Source of the DNA: Dissophora ornata
Lineage: Eukaryota > Mortierellomycota > Mortierellomycetes > Mortierellales > Mortierellaceae
NCBI GenBank assembly: GCA_025201705.1
Contig: MU616957.1
Location: 1-30,128, forward strand
Direction of reading: 5' to 3'
Length of the DNA: 30,128 bases
The position numbers and the translations under genes were made by a program. The notes beneath the pieces are model-generated. The model was not told the DNA's origin, searched no databases, and saw only the letters and a program-made list of their open reading frames with translations. This document shows, piece by piece, positions 20,476 to 29,877 of this stretch. Position 1 is the first letter of the stretch. Each line of letters starts with the position of its first letter.

Positions 20476-21377
20476 TGCGGTCGAGTCGCTCGATCAAGGT
20501 ACACACGCCCCGCCGGTGGCAGTGAGTCGAGGAATGGTGAGGATGCAGAAGAGGCCGAGAATCAAACTTCGGCAGGGGAATTCGAGGGGAAACAGAGCAC
20601 GGTAGGAATGGGAGGCTGAGGACCGCGGAGTGAGCGAGTGAGTGAGCGAGCGAGAATGAGGGAATGAGAGAATGGGAGAAGAGGGGGGAAAAGGGAGAGA
20701 GAGAGAGGGAGAGAGGGGTGGCAGGTCAAGAGAATCGAGACAGGTAGTTGGTGGGTTGGGCTGGGTGGTTGGAGGGTTGGAGGGTTGGAAGGTTGGGAGG
20801 GTGAGCGAATGACAGAATGGTGGGTTGATGGGTGAGCAAGGAGAAGGTGTGTGAGTGGTTGTTTGTGTGTTGAGGGTTGAAAAAGAGGGAGGAGGGTCTT
20901 TGGTCGCTTTTTTTTGTTTTTATTGTTGTTGCTGCAACAGAAGGCAAGTTTTGGACAACAACAGACCAAGCACCAGTCAGGCCATCGAGACAGAAGGGAC
21001 AGTGATTAGGAAAGAGTGATCGCAATCGACCGTTGCAGTCGACCGTCGTGCCATCGAACCATGGCTGGGCGAGCACGGGCAGGTCAATTGCAGTGCCTGT
21101 AGAAAAGGGTATGTATGCACGGTGCAGAGAAGAACGCTCGGCCGCGTTTGCAGCCAGGTACAGCACGACAGAGCAGGATTGTTGTCCACACACACATTCA
21201 TTCATTTCCATTCATTTTCAAATTCATTTGCATTTTCATCCTCTCTCGCTCTCATTCTCTGTTTCATCACTCTCGCTCTCGCTCTCTCGATCCCCCCCGC
21301 GGTCTCTTTTCGCTCTCGTTCTATTTCTTCCCTTCTTCTGTTATTCCCGCGCCCGTGGTTGTTGCCCATTCCGAGCC
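20476..21377. other. Divergent promoter/leader region between Sok1-like gene and acidic-protein gene
   Basis: A 902-bp interval of striking strand asymmetry. From about 20620 to 20880 the plus strand is almost entirely purine plus GT (GAGTGAGCGAG repeats, GAGA runs, GGTTGG repeats), so the Sok1-like leader is pyrimidine-rich. From about 21185 to 21345 the plus strand becomes pyrimidine-rich (TCTCGCTCTC repeats), forming the leader of the plus-strand gene. Each gene thus has a C/T-rich sense leader, a common fungal promoter feature. No coding frame is supported. Confidence 0.55.
20753..20801 (+). repeat. GGTTGGAGGG-type repeat with G-quadruplex potential
   Basis: GGG runs at 20753-55, 20758-60, 20763-65, 20774-76, 20782-84, 20795-97 and 20799-20801 are separated by short TT, CT and TTGGA loops. 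Four or more G3 runs within 50 nt fit a G-quadruplex consensus, with some loops of 8-10 nt. It lies about 280-325 nt upstream of the Sok1-like start codon, on the non-template strand of the plus-oriented neighbour. Confidence 0.55.
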
Positions 21378-22982
21378 ATGAAGATTGCATCCGCCGAGTC
21401 TGCACGAGCACTGGTAAAAATGTCCAATAAAAAAAGAAAATAAACAGAGTGAGAGGGAGGCGTATTTATTAGTCCCACTGCCCAGCTGGCATGATTATGC
21501 TTTCTCACCCCTGTAATGGTTTCAACCGCATATGTTTGCCTGCCTCTTCCGTGCTTGCTTCCCCTCCTTCCTGGTCCTGGGCATGGCACACCGCATCTGC
21601 GCATATTGCCTATTACAACGCCGGGAGCCCTTACCATCAACACCCGAGCCAGACCGCCTTCCCCTGAATACGGTTGAATAAAAGTAGACACAATGACCAT
21701 GCCTCCCGTGGCCAATATTGTTCGCATTGGCTAATCACATCACGCACCTCCTCTCAATAAACATTGTGCCCAATCTATAAAATAGACCCAGGCTGTCCTG
21801 GTTGCACGACTCTGCGGCCGATATCACGATCTGGGAAGCTACGCCTCCGAACTTCTCAAACAACGGATCCACTTCTTGGCAAAGCCCGATGGCTCTAATC
21901 TCAAAGAACTCTTCATCTGGGATCTGCCATCCTCTGCTTCATCGTCCTTGTCAACAACGTCATGGACCACGGTACAGATCGATGAGTATATTCAAGAGCA
22001 CTGGTCTGCAGATCAGTTTCCCCTCAACGCGCCCAACCATGCCCGATCGTGGGAAGAGGCCGACGTTTATTACAAGGCGTTGGACACAGACACCGTTCAG
22101 GCTATAATTCCAATTGGCCATCAGGATGGTGCGACCTTGGTCATTGTCTTGCAGGTTGAGACCGAAGACTCTGCAGCCACAGAAGGCGAAGCATGTTGGA
22201 AATATCATAATATGGCTATTGTGAGAGAGGGCGATCTGAAGGCGCAGGGCTGGAATATTTTATTAGACCAGACATTGCATCCAACCAATGATACATCGCC
22301 GACACTACCGCCCTGCACTAACATGGAGGTCTCGGGAAATGATGTGGGCAAAGAAGACGACAATGGAGAAGATGGGGCTGACTCGGATGACGACTACTGG
22401 GGTCAGTATGGAGATACCGAAGAGGATGACTCCTCGACGGAGGAGCACGTCGGCCAGGATGAGGCCGTAAAGGACCTTACTGAAACCACAAGCGAAACAA
22501 CTCACGACGAGGACGGGGATGAGGACGAGTACTGGAGAAAGTACGCAGAGCACCAAGAAGAACAGGAGGAGCTAGAGCGAAAACGGAAGTTGAAGCAACA
22601 ACAACACCAACAAGCAGAGCTGCAAGAGCTGCAGCAAAAGGAGCAAAACAATGTGGTTGCGTCAAGGACCGGGCTGCCAACATCGTCTACTCCCATCGGC
22701 CAGGTGGACCCAACGATGCTCTCGTCCTTGCTGCAGATGCTGACCGCAGAAGGCACGGTAAACTCATCACCCTCTGGTCATGCAGATCCAACCCATATGC
22801 ATACTATTCCCGTGGACGCATCTCTCGTGACACCAAGCACAGCCCCCCTGTCCCGGGACGGGAATTCTAGGTCCGATGTTCTTTCTTCAATGCGGTCGAT
22901 GGTGGATCAGGCCACCCGTGCAGGTTACTCTAAGGACGAAGTTTTTGAAATGTTAGGTAGCATATACAATACACCCGAATAA
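21378..22982 (+). CDS. Unrecognised acidic protein with repeated YWxxY motif
   Basis: Two exons: 21378-21413 (36 nt, GTAAAA donor) and 21792-22982; 408 aa, phase 0. The start is inferred because the long exon has no useful in-frame ATG before codon ~190, and the splice restores an N-terminal helix (SARAL then AVLVARLCGRYHDLGSYASE). I do not recognise a family. Residues ~1-175 look globular (ELFIWDLPSS, IDEYIQEHWSADQFPLN, SWEEADVYYKALD, ATLVIVLQVETE). An acidic region (~195-265) carries DDDYWGQYGD (211-220) and DEDEYWRKYA (255-264). A Glu/Gln-rich coiled coil (~265-300) follows. After a Ser/Thr-rich linker comes a conserved-looking C-terminal helical segment (LSSMRSMVDQATRAGYSKDE, FEMLGSIY). 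An AATAAA overlaps the stop codon. Probably cytosolic or nuclear: no signal peptide or membrane segment is seen. Confidence 0.72.
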
Positions 22983-24222
22983 ACGGGCAAAAAACTTGAA
23001 TCCGCGCTTGGTGTCGTCCGCACCGCTTCCAGTACCCACTCGGGAGACTTGCTGCTCATCATTATCCCGTCAAGCACAACGATTCTGTGTTCGAAATGTT
23101 GCACCGCGAAGCCTTGTCCGGGTCCTGCATTCCAGCATGTCGGTAAAGCGGCTCCCAATGTTCCGCCATCCAATCAACTTCATTCTCTCTGTATCTGCGT
23201 CGACTTCCGGGTTACTTATACAATTTGTGTCACAACGACAGCTTCTCAAACACGAGGTGGATGTATCCTTATGCACATGCAAGGATAATCTTGGACAGGG
23301 TCATTGGCATAAATGCGGTCCCCCATGTCTACGAGCAAGGGACCGAATATCTGGATATAGTTTTTACACTTGCAGTTACGGCTTCTGATTGCTGCGCTCA
23401 GAAGGCGCTGGGCTCGCGGTCATCTGATGAACCGTTTCTAGGACGGTGGCCTGTGCTTTCTGTGCTCCAACACCGGAGCTTTTTTTTTTTTTTTTTAGAG
23501 AGATTCGTAAGATTGAAAGGTTAGGCTGACAGGCATAATCCAGGCCCCTACTGTTGGGCATTCGTCAAGTGATCTCTGGATTCGCGACGCATTGACTTTC
23601 CTTGATCCCATTCGCTGGAGCCATCCGTGGTTCAGCGACGCTCAGCGTCAGCAATTCGGGTTTATGATATATCGCATGATCGCGCATATTCACTGCGTAA
23701 GATGTGGGTCGCGATGAAAGGCTAACGATTCGTATCAGCCTGTAGTGGTGGGTATTGGTGACCAACAATCCCTTGTCATACAAGTAGCTCAAATAACTCA
23801 GTGCAAGGACTTGGAGACTTGGAGACTCGAACAAGACTAGCAGGGCCGTCATGTGGGACGCTAGCTGGCAACAGAGAGCAAGATCTACAATGCTTCGTCA
23901 ACATGGGCGAGAAATCTAGTCAGGGTAGAATCAAACTCTGGAACGTAGTTGCCAAACCTGATATTCAAGTAGCTGCGTGAGGCCTTACATGGTACAATTG
24001 AATCTCTGCGCACAAAACGTCTCTCCACATGAAAACACGCAACCAATTTAAGCTTCACCAGACCTTTGTTGCTGCACACGTCTTGTCCGACAAACACAGC
24101 TGAAACCAGACAGGTGCACAGCTCACCAGACGTGCGGCTCAAGAATATTACGCACAGCCCCCCCTAACTGTCAGATCCTTTTAGTCTAGCTCGCCGGTGC
24201 GGAGCAAACCGCCTATTTTTGG

Positions 24223-24252
24223 GCCACGATTAGCCACGATTAGCCACGATTA
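24223..24252. repeat. Three tandem copies of GCCACGATTA
   Basis: Three perfect head-to-tail 10-bp units directly before an A/T-rich stretch downstream of the lipase gene. No gene overlaps it. Confidence 0.9.
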
Positions 24253-24315
24253 TATTTATTTTTGTTGAACAAAGTGAAATGCTGGCGTCGATAGTATATG
24301 ACATACACAATTACG

Positions 24316-24321
24316 TTTATT
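24316..24321 (-). terminator. Candidate polyadenylation signal of the lipase gene
   Basis: AATAAA on the minus strand 33 nt past the lipase stop codon. Another lies about 60 nt further on in A/T-rich sequence. Confidence 0.4.
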
Positions 24322-24353
24322 TGTTAAATACATCCACCTCTGTCTCTTCCTCT

Positions 24354-26190
24354 TCAGTAGCCATCATTGTACAAGCGAGTCGCCAGGTTCATGTACAAGT
24401 TAATCGCATTAAATGGCTTCTGGTCATACCCAATCTTCAATCGCCAGCGATTATTCAGATCCCAATGGTCTGCCTCAACTGTCTCCACGTACTTGCCCCA
24501 TCGGGCACTCTGCGTCGATACCAATCCATCGTTGTCACCCTCCTTAGCCTTGATCACCTCCCACGGAAACCCCAGTGGTGCCCATAGTGGAATCTGGGGT
24601 ACAGACGCTCCGTACGAAAAGTAAGAAACGCGAGGGTCGTCAGGGGTATTTGGGTTAAAGACCTCGTTACAGTATGTAGTGGTCAAGTTGGCATAGGCAG
24701 GTGTATCCAATAATGGGATCAGTCGGTTCAGCAAAGGGCTGATGTAGCTTGCATGTGGAGCTGCGCGATTTGCAGAAGACACGACTCGACCTGCAGCGTT
24801 CTCCAAATAGGTATGCAGGGTCTCGGAGGCTTCTTGGACAGCTGCTTTTGACAACTTGGCAGCCTTTCCGAGCTTGTGCATGGCCTCTTCCTCTGATTGC
24901 TGCAGCAAGCCAACCCCGATGTTGTCCCTAAACCAGTCCATCATGGGTGATCCTCTGTGGGGCGTGGAGAGAGTAGTCAGGGTCTGCACCTCATAGTTCT
25001 TATCGTGGATGTGGCTGATCAGATACCGGCAGTCGAGACCTCCCTACGAGTTTCAAAACGTTAGAGAAATAGAAGTTCATATCAGCACGACTGGCCTGAA
25101 AAGAAGCGCGGTCCTGGGAGTGTTTATGAAAGGACAAGAGGCTGAACAATGTAGTGTACCATTGAGTGAGCGACAAAGTTGATGGGCATGCCCTCCATTG
25201 TCGAGGACAAGAATCTGTGCAAGTCTTCTGCGCGCTCCTTGATCGATCCCGTTCTGTAGTGAATGAGGAACATGAGTAATGAGAGCAGCAAAGAGAAAAT
25301 GAACAAGTTAGACGTGAACATTTGGAGCAATATGATTTGCTCAACAAAGGAATTTTCAACTTCGCCCAACAAAACCATAAAAAAAAATGATCACGCAGAA
25401 ACCATGCTGCGACAAATGCCATATGACTTTGACCCCACAAGCGCCTCCTCCCAGGAGAGCATAGAGGAGAAGGCGAGAGCAATCATAACGAGATGCACCT
25501 GGTCATGCCATGGTCATATGCCCCATTGCCAGGTAAAACATACGTACACACGTACACATCCACTCAAACCCTGATTTTCACCTCCTTCTTTACCTTGGCA
25601 CCTTGGCAACCACAACCTTGACTCCAAGCTTCGTCAATGCCTTCTGAATGCCGCTCCAGTAGTGGATTTGCAAGTGAGGGATGGCTTCGGGACCCATCTT
25701 GTCAAATCCAAAGAGTCCTAAATGCAAGCCATTGTGAGACAGATTTCAACGAATCCTAGATTAGGACAACCGAAAATAATGGAAGACGGCGCGTAATTGG
25801 CGTCCAATGGAATACGGCGACGCATCATTTACCGTGGCATAGCACGACGGGGTTGCGCGGAGCAGTGTAACTTGAAACAACGGGCATAGAGTACCCATAG
25901 TTCTTTATCTTGCGGTCGAGCCCTCTCCAGGGCTGCAGGGAGGGGTATTGCTCATGGTGCAGTGGAACTTGATTCCTCTCGACCTCCTGGCTATAGTACA
26001 CAGAGGATGAGGATGTAGAACTAGAAGACCCCTGCCCGTCTTTCGTGTTTCCGGAGGGAGAAGGCGCCTCCTTTGATACAAGGCCAAGACTGGACTTGAT
26101 GGATGTGACAAGGGCGTTGGTCGAGTGAACTGTAGCAGCAATGGAGGAGCGAACTTGCGATGCGAGAAAGGAGGTTGTGCTCATCAACAT
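24354..26190 (-). CDS. Triacylglycerol lipase, alpha/beta hydrolase (Tgl2-like)
   Basis: Predicted serine esterase acting on acylglycerols. Four exons: 26190-25833, 25717-25594, 25253-25160 and 25043-24354; 421 aa, phases closed. The core begins with beta-strand and oxyanion loop PVVLCHGLFGFDKMGPEA, then HLQIHYWSGIQKALTKLGVK, VPRTGSIKERAEDL and the nucleophile elbow NFVAHSMGGLDCRYL, where the Ser lies in A-H-S-M-G rather than G-x-S-x-G. Downstream are STPHRGSPMMDW, a likely catalytic Asp in EGDNDGLVS and His in ADHWDLN. This (A/G)xSxG form with HGLFGF resembles bacterial family I lipases and yeast Tgl2. The first ~42 residues lack acidic residues and are Ser/Ala/Thr-rich, which would fit mitochondrial import as for Tgl2, but this is inference. 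The third intron falls between Met and Gly of the elbow. Confidence 0.88.
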
Positions 26191-26434
26191 GATTTTAATG
26201 TCGAGCGGGGCTTGCCGGAAACAGGAGAGAGCAAATGCAATGAGGTAGGACCAAACGATCCCGTGTTGATCAATATGATGGATGGGGCGCGTAAAGAATT
26301 AACCAGCCTTGACAGGGAGCAGGTGGGATAGGATAGAGAACAGAGAAGAGCGTGGAGGCGTCAAAAACGATTTCGTTGTGGAGTGGAGTGGTAGTTGTGA
26401 TTATGAAGTTCCGGTGCGCTCAATGGATGGGTGC

Positions 26435-26449
26435 CTTTTTATTCATTGG
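26435..26449 (-). promoter_or_regulatory. CCAAT box and TATA-like element of the lipase gene
   Basis: On the minus strand CCAAT is followed within two bases by AATAAAAAG, about 245 nt before the lipase start. The pair resembles a core promoter. The TATA-like match is imperfect. Confidence 0.35.
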
Positions 26450-26516
26450 GCGGAGCCCTTAATTTCTTGACTTTTTTGGAAACTGGGGATCGAGGTCACG
26501 GAAATAATAACTAGCT

Positions 26517-26517
<1 letters not shown>

Positions 26518-26562
<45 letters not shown>
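26518..26562 (+). repeat. A45 homopolymer
   Basis: Forty-five uninterrupted A residues on the plus strand (T45 in the sense of the flanking genes). It starts 8 nt beyond the minus-strand AATAAA of the zinc-finger gene. It may be a downstream U-rich element, a polymorphic microsatellite, or the tail of an old retrocopy. No target-site duplication is obvious, and assembly length may be unreliable. Confidence 0.9.
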
Positions 26563-26563
<1 letters not shown>

Positions 26564-26569
26564 AAGATG

Positions 26570-26575
26570 TTTATT
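26570..26575 (-). terminator. Candidate polyadenylation signal of the zinc-finger gene
   Basis: AATAAA on the minus strand 273 nt after the TAG at 26850-26848, followed at once by T45. Motif match only. Confidence 0.35.
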
Positions 26576-26847
26576 GCGTGGATGAATTGATAAAAGTACA
26601 AGTGCAGGAAACAGAACACAATCAACGTGAAACGCAAACAAGAAACTGAAATTGCTGGGTATCTGCAGTGGGGAATCTGGGGATGGCAGGGTAAAGGAAA
26701 GATAGCGAAAAATCCACTGACAATAAAGCTTGGAGCAAGAGCTCAACAGAAACAAAAGCGCGCGATTAGCACTGTTGGCACCACAGAACATCTCGGATCT
26801 TCTTTTTTTTTCTTTCTGGTATGCAACACAGAGCTTGGTGTCGCCGA

Positions 26848-28203
26848 CTAGTTTTGCTCTATTCCAAGCGGGCTGAGAAAAGGCGTGAAGTTGGTGAATG
26901 GCTTCGAATGCGACTTCTCCTTGTCGTGGCGATGAATTCGAATGTGCTGGTTCAAATTGTCGCTTCGAGAAAACCGCTTGGGACAGGTCGTGACGGGGCA
27001 CTCAAATGCTAACGGAATCAAATGCAAGAGATAAGTATGTAAGACAATTATCTCTTTGGATGCGTTATTACCACACAATGGTTCTTCATAATCCGCTTAA
27101 TTCTTACGTTTTTCCAGCGTATGCACAGAGCGAAAATGGCGCTTCAAATGCTCTGATCGTCTAAACAGCTTGCCGCAGTGCTCGATACTGCAGGTGAACA
27201 CGCGACTCGAAGAATCGGGATTCAGAGATGCCCTACGCCGGGCCTTTGCTGGAGCGTTGGATAGAGATGAGCCCGAGGACGAGGATGAACTGGAGGCATT
27301 GGACGTCAGGGAGGCCATGGAGGCGACGGAGCTGATGGAAGAAGAGGAAGCCGTTGCGAGCATGGGTGCACTCTCTATTGGGCGCGATCCAGGGCCATGG
27401 ATGGGCTCCAAGAGCTCATGGGACTGCGTTATGGGATAAAACGAGCCAACTGACATGTGCCGTGGGAACAGGTATGCTGGACACTCGTCTGAGACCTCAA
27501 ACCGTGAGAGACTTGAATCAAACAAGGAGCCAGAATAGCCGCGAGAAGGTCGGAATGGCGCTGAGGATATTTCCAACGGGTGACCGACCGGTGGCCTAGA
27601 GTTTTCCTCTGTTGGTGTCGTGGGTGAGCTTGTTCGCGAAGAATCAGAGCTCTGCACATCCTCCATAGGCTGCAGAAGACAAGAGTGCTGTGCAGGAACT
27701 TCGTTGGGATATTCAAACTTCATCTTTGCCCCTGTGGCAGTCTCGAGGTTGCTGATGGAGGACGTTAGCTGGTCCATTTGAAAAGGATGTGTGGGCTGCT
27801 GATAATGTCCTAGGCTTGATGCTGTTGTTGTCGTTATTGTTGACTGCATGGTTTGATTAAAGCCCGGCGGACATGAGGTATACTGGAGTGTGGATGCGGA
27901 GGACACTTGAGAAAGTGGGCTCTGGTCAAATGAATGCGGGACAAAGTGCTGGAGGGATTGTGGGAGGCACGCGTTGTAGGGTGCACTGATGTGGCTGTGG
28001 AGCATGAGATCCTGGCCCACGCTGTGAACTGGCGAGCGGCCAGACATGAAGAAGTCCTGCTGCACGTTAGAGACCTGAAGGTGCGGAGCAGACAATGAAC
28101 GTACAAAGAGAGGTGTAGCTGTGGTGACGGAGGACATGGCGGCGGATGCGGCTGCTGAGGCTGCTGCAGCGATATGTTGCTCGCTTTGCTCGAAAAAAGA
28201 CAT
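26848..28203 (-). CDS. C2H2 zinc-finger transcription factor, Msn2/Msn4-like
   Basis: Sequence-specific nuclear regulator. Two exons: 28203-27108 and 27008-26848; 418 aa, phase closed, ATG at 28203. The N-terminal ~330 residues are Ser/Thr/Gln-rich and disordered, with an Ala run at 10-22 and a Ser run before the fingers. A short basic segment (KARRRAS) near residue 320 could serve nuclear import. Two tandem fingers end the protein: FTCSIEHCGKLFRRSEHLKRH (336-356, to His 361) and FECPVTTCPKRFSRSDNLNQH (367-387, to His 391), joined by TLEKPFEC. The helices RSEHLKRH and RSDNLNQH match those of yeast Msn2/Msn4, which bind AGGGG stress-response elements. The intron falls in the inter-finger linker. 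Target specificity is inferred from those helices. Confidence 0.9.
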
Positions 28204-29298
28204 TATGCAGAGTGGAGTATGGACAAGGCGAGTATTTGCAATAAAGGTAGCTCAATAGCTGCCCCCAGCCGAGAATTATCTTTGTGGAAGCTGAAGTGGT
28301 GGAATGCTGGAAGCTCGCACCGGATTCTAGCTTGTAGGTTAGGCAACGTAGCGGGCGGTGCTGCTGAAATATTCTCCGTCAACGAAAGGGCAATGATAGA
28401 GAAATTAACAAAATAGTATTAAATGGAGTGCAAGTGTGCACCGCGTCTGGATTGGGTAGGTGTGATGAAAGAGGAAGACTGAACGGAATGCGAACGAGGC
28501 AATTGACAATAGCGGATGACGGTGGGCTTGACGGAGGGGAGATGGAGATAGGAGTGAAGAGCACAGGTGGGAATAAGAGCGATAGAGGGAGGGTCTGAGG
28601 AGAACAGAGAGGTGGAGGGACGTTCGGCGAGGGTGTGTCCTGTGGTTGGGGTATTTATGTCGATTTGATGGAGGAAGAGAGAGACAGAGACACAGAGCGA
28701 AAGGGTGTGTGCATTTGCGTCGTTTAGAGCGAGAATGCGACAATGTCCGAGATAGAACCGTTACCATTTTCTCCGTTTGCCGTGTCTTCGTGTCCACAAA
28801 AACCCTTTTTTTTTTTGTGTACATATGTGTTGCGTGCGCAATGGAGCGGAAAGATGAGAGACAGGAAAAGTAAAAAATAAGTTGATGAATAGGGCGACTA
28901 GACCAGTGGTGTTGCTGGTCCAGTGGAGGTGCCTGTAGCAAATTCACAGATAGACTTTGAGAGATGCATTCATCCATCCAAATAACAAAACAAAAACACG
29001 CACAAGCACCTATTCAGTTTTATTCATAGTCTACTGTTGGTTTTGTATTCTTTGTCGCTTTGTGTTTCCATGCGAGGGGCGTGCGTGTTTCCTGTGGTGA
29101 GTGTGCGTCTGTGCCGAGCTCTTTCTCTCTATCAATGTGCCGCCCTATTCAATCCTGCATATTAACGATCTATTGAATTCTTTCCCTACTTATTAATTCA
29201 ATCGTGAATTATTCAATTAAACATCCCATCCTGCACAGTAGAGTACTGTACGTTAGTAAATTGACGTGGGCGGGCGGACCACTCCTTGCCTGCCTTCT
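28204..29298. other. Long 5' flank of the zinc-finger gene
   Basis: Minus-strand C/T-rich leader-like sequence (about 28440-28730, read as GA-rich on plus), then A/T-rich sequence. A 190-codon minus-strand frame (28977-28405) is open mainly because of C/T-rich bias and looks non-coding. A 7-bp-arm inverted repeat, TAATTCA-N4-TGAATTA, lies at 29194-29211. No gene is supported. Confidence 0.45.
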
Positions 29299-29877
29299 TC
29301 ACACAACAGACCAGTATCTCAATCGGAATGAATGAAATGAAGCCACATTATCCGTGGCCTCGCCTCTTGACCCACAGATACAATTGCTTATCGGGACCCA
29401 GTTGGCCTCATACACATTTCTAAATGCGCCCGAAGCTGTTTGCCAACTTACCCTCGCAACCCTGTCTTTTACGGCCAGCTCACTCTTGCTCGTCATCACT
29501 GGTGCGGCACAACAATAGACGCCATCGAAATTGTATGGAGTCCATTTCAGAGGACTCGAACGTGTCTCCATGTCGTGTTTCCCAAATGGGGAGCTGGCGT
29601 TTCTGACATCAACGTCCTTTAGCGCGTTCATCGTGCTGTTTACATGAATGAATTGACCATATAGTTTCTCGCTCTCTAAGTGCAAGCGTGTCTAATTTTA
29701 AATAGATGTGAACGTTTCGTCCATCCGTGACGATTTCATCAGATAGAGCTCATGGGCCAGCGGACCACAGTGCTCATTCGATGGTTCGTCGCGCGAAGGG
29801 CCGCCTTTGGGTTGTTGGAGATCAAGTTTCTCCGGATCGACTATTCGCAACGGACCTGAATATGTAATCGCCAAAAA
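29299..29877 (-). pseudogene. Interrupted reading frame, possible gene relic
   Basis: In one minus-strand frame, 59 sense codons (29877-29701, including ELYLMKSSRMDETF) are followed by TAA, one codon, TAG, and then 130 more open codons (29691-29302, including KLYGQFIHVNSTMNALKDVD and WTPYNFDGVYCC) to a stop at 29299-29301. Both halves have protein-like composition and share the frame. I do not recognise the family and see no splice pair that removes the stops cleanly. Chance open frames cannot be excluded. The first ATG of the second part is about 18 codons in (110 aa if translated alone). Confidence 0.25.

Larger units (their letters stand above)
22983..24353. other. 1.37-kb interval without a supported gene
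   Basis: Several frames of 60-130 codons are open here on both strands, but none starts with a clear ATG, fits splice signals and resembles a family. Two minus-strand frames (24142-23885, ending FGNYVPEFDSTLTRF..., and 23852-23565, rich in Leu/Tyr) look faintly protein-like and could be remnants. A (T)16-17 run occurs near 23480 and a three-unit 10-bp repeat at 24223-24252. Confidence 0.4.
26191..26847. other. Lipase promoter and 3' flank of the zinc-finger gene
   Basis: The 657-bp spacer joins the 5' flank of the lipase to the 3' region of the upstream zinc-finger gene, both on the minus strand. It contains a CCAAT/TATA-like pair (26435-26449), an A45 tract (26518-26562) and a minus-strand AATAAA (26570-26575). 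No gene is seen. Confidence 0.5.

Noticed and set aside
22979..22984. AATAAA overlapping the stop codon of the acidic-protein gene as its poly(A) signal
   Set aside because: Placing cleavage this close to the stop would leave almost no 3' UTR, and the hexamer arises partly from the coding sequence itself.
28405..28977. 190-codon minus-strand frame upstream of the zinc-finger gene
   Set aside because: It is open because the sequence is strongly C/T-biased. Its composition (Ser, Leu, Arg, His) is typical of translated leader sequence.
29194..29211. TAATTCA-N4-TGAATTA inverted repeat
   Set aside because: Short A/T-rich palindrome in A/T-rich DNA, expected by chance and far from any supported start codon.
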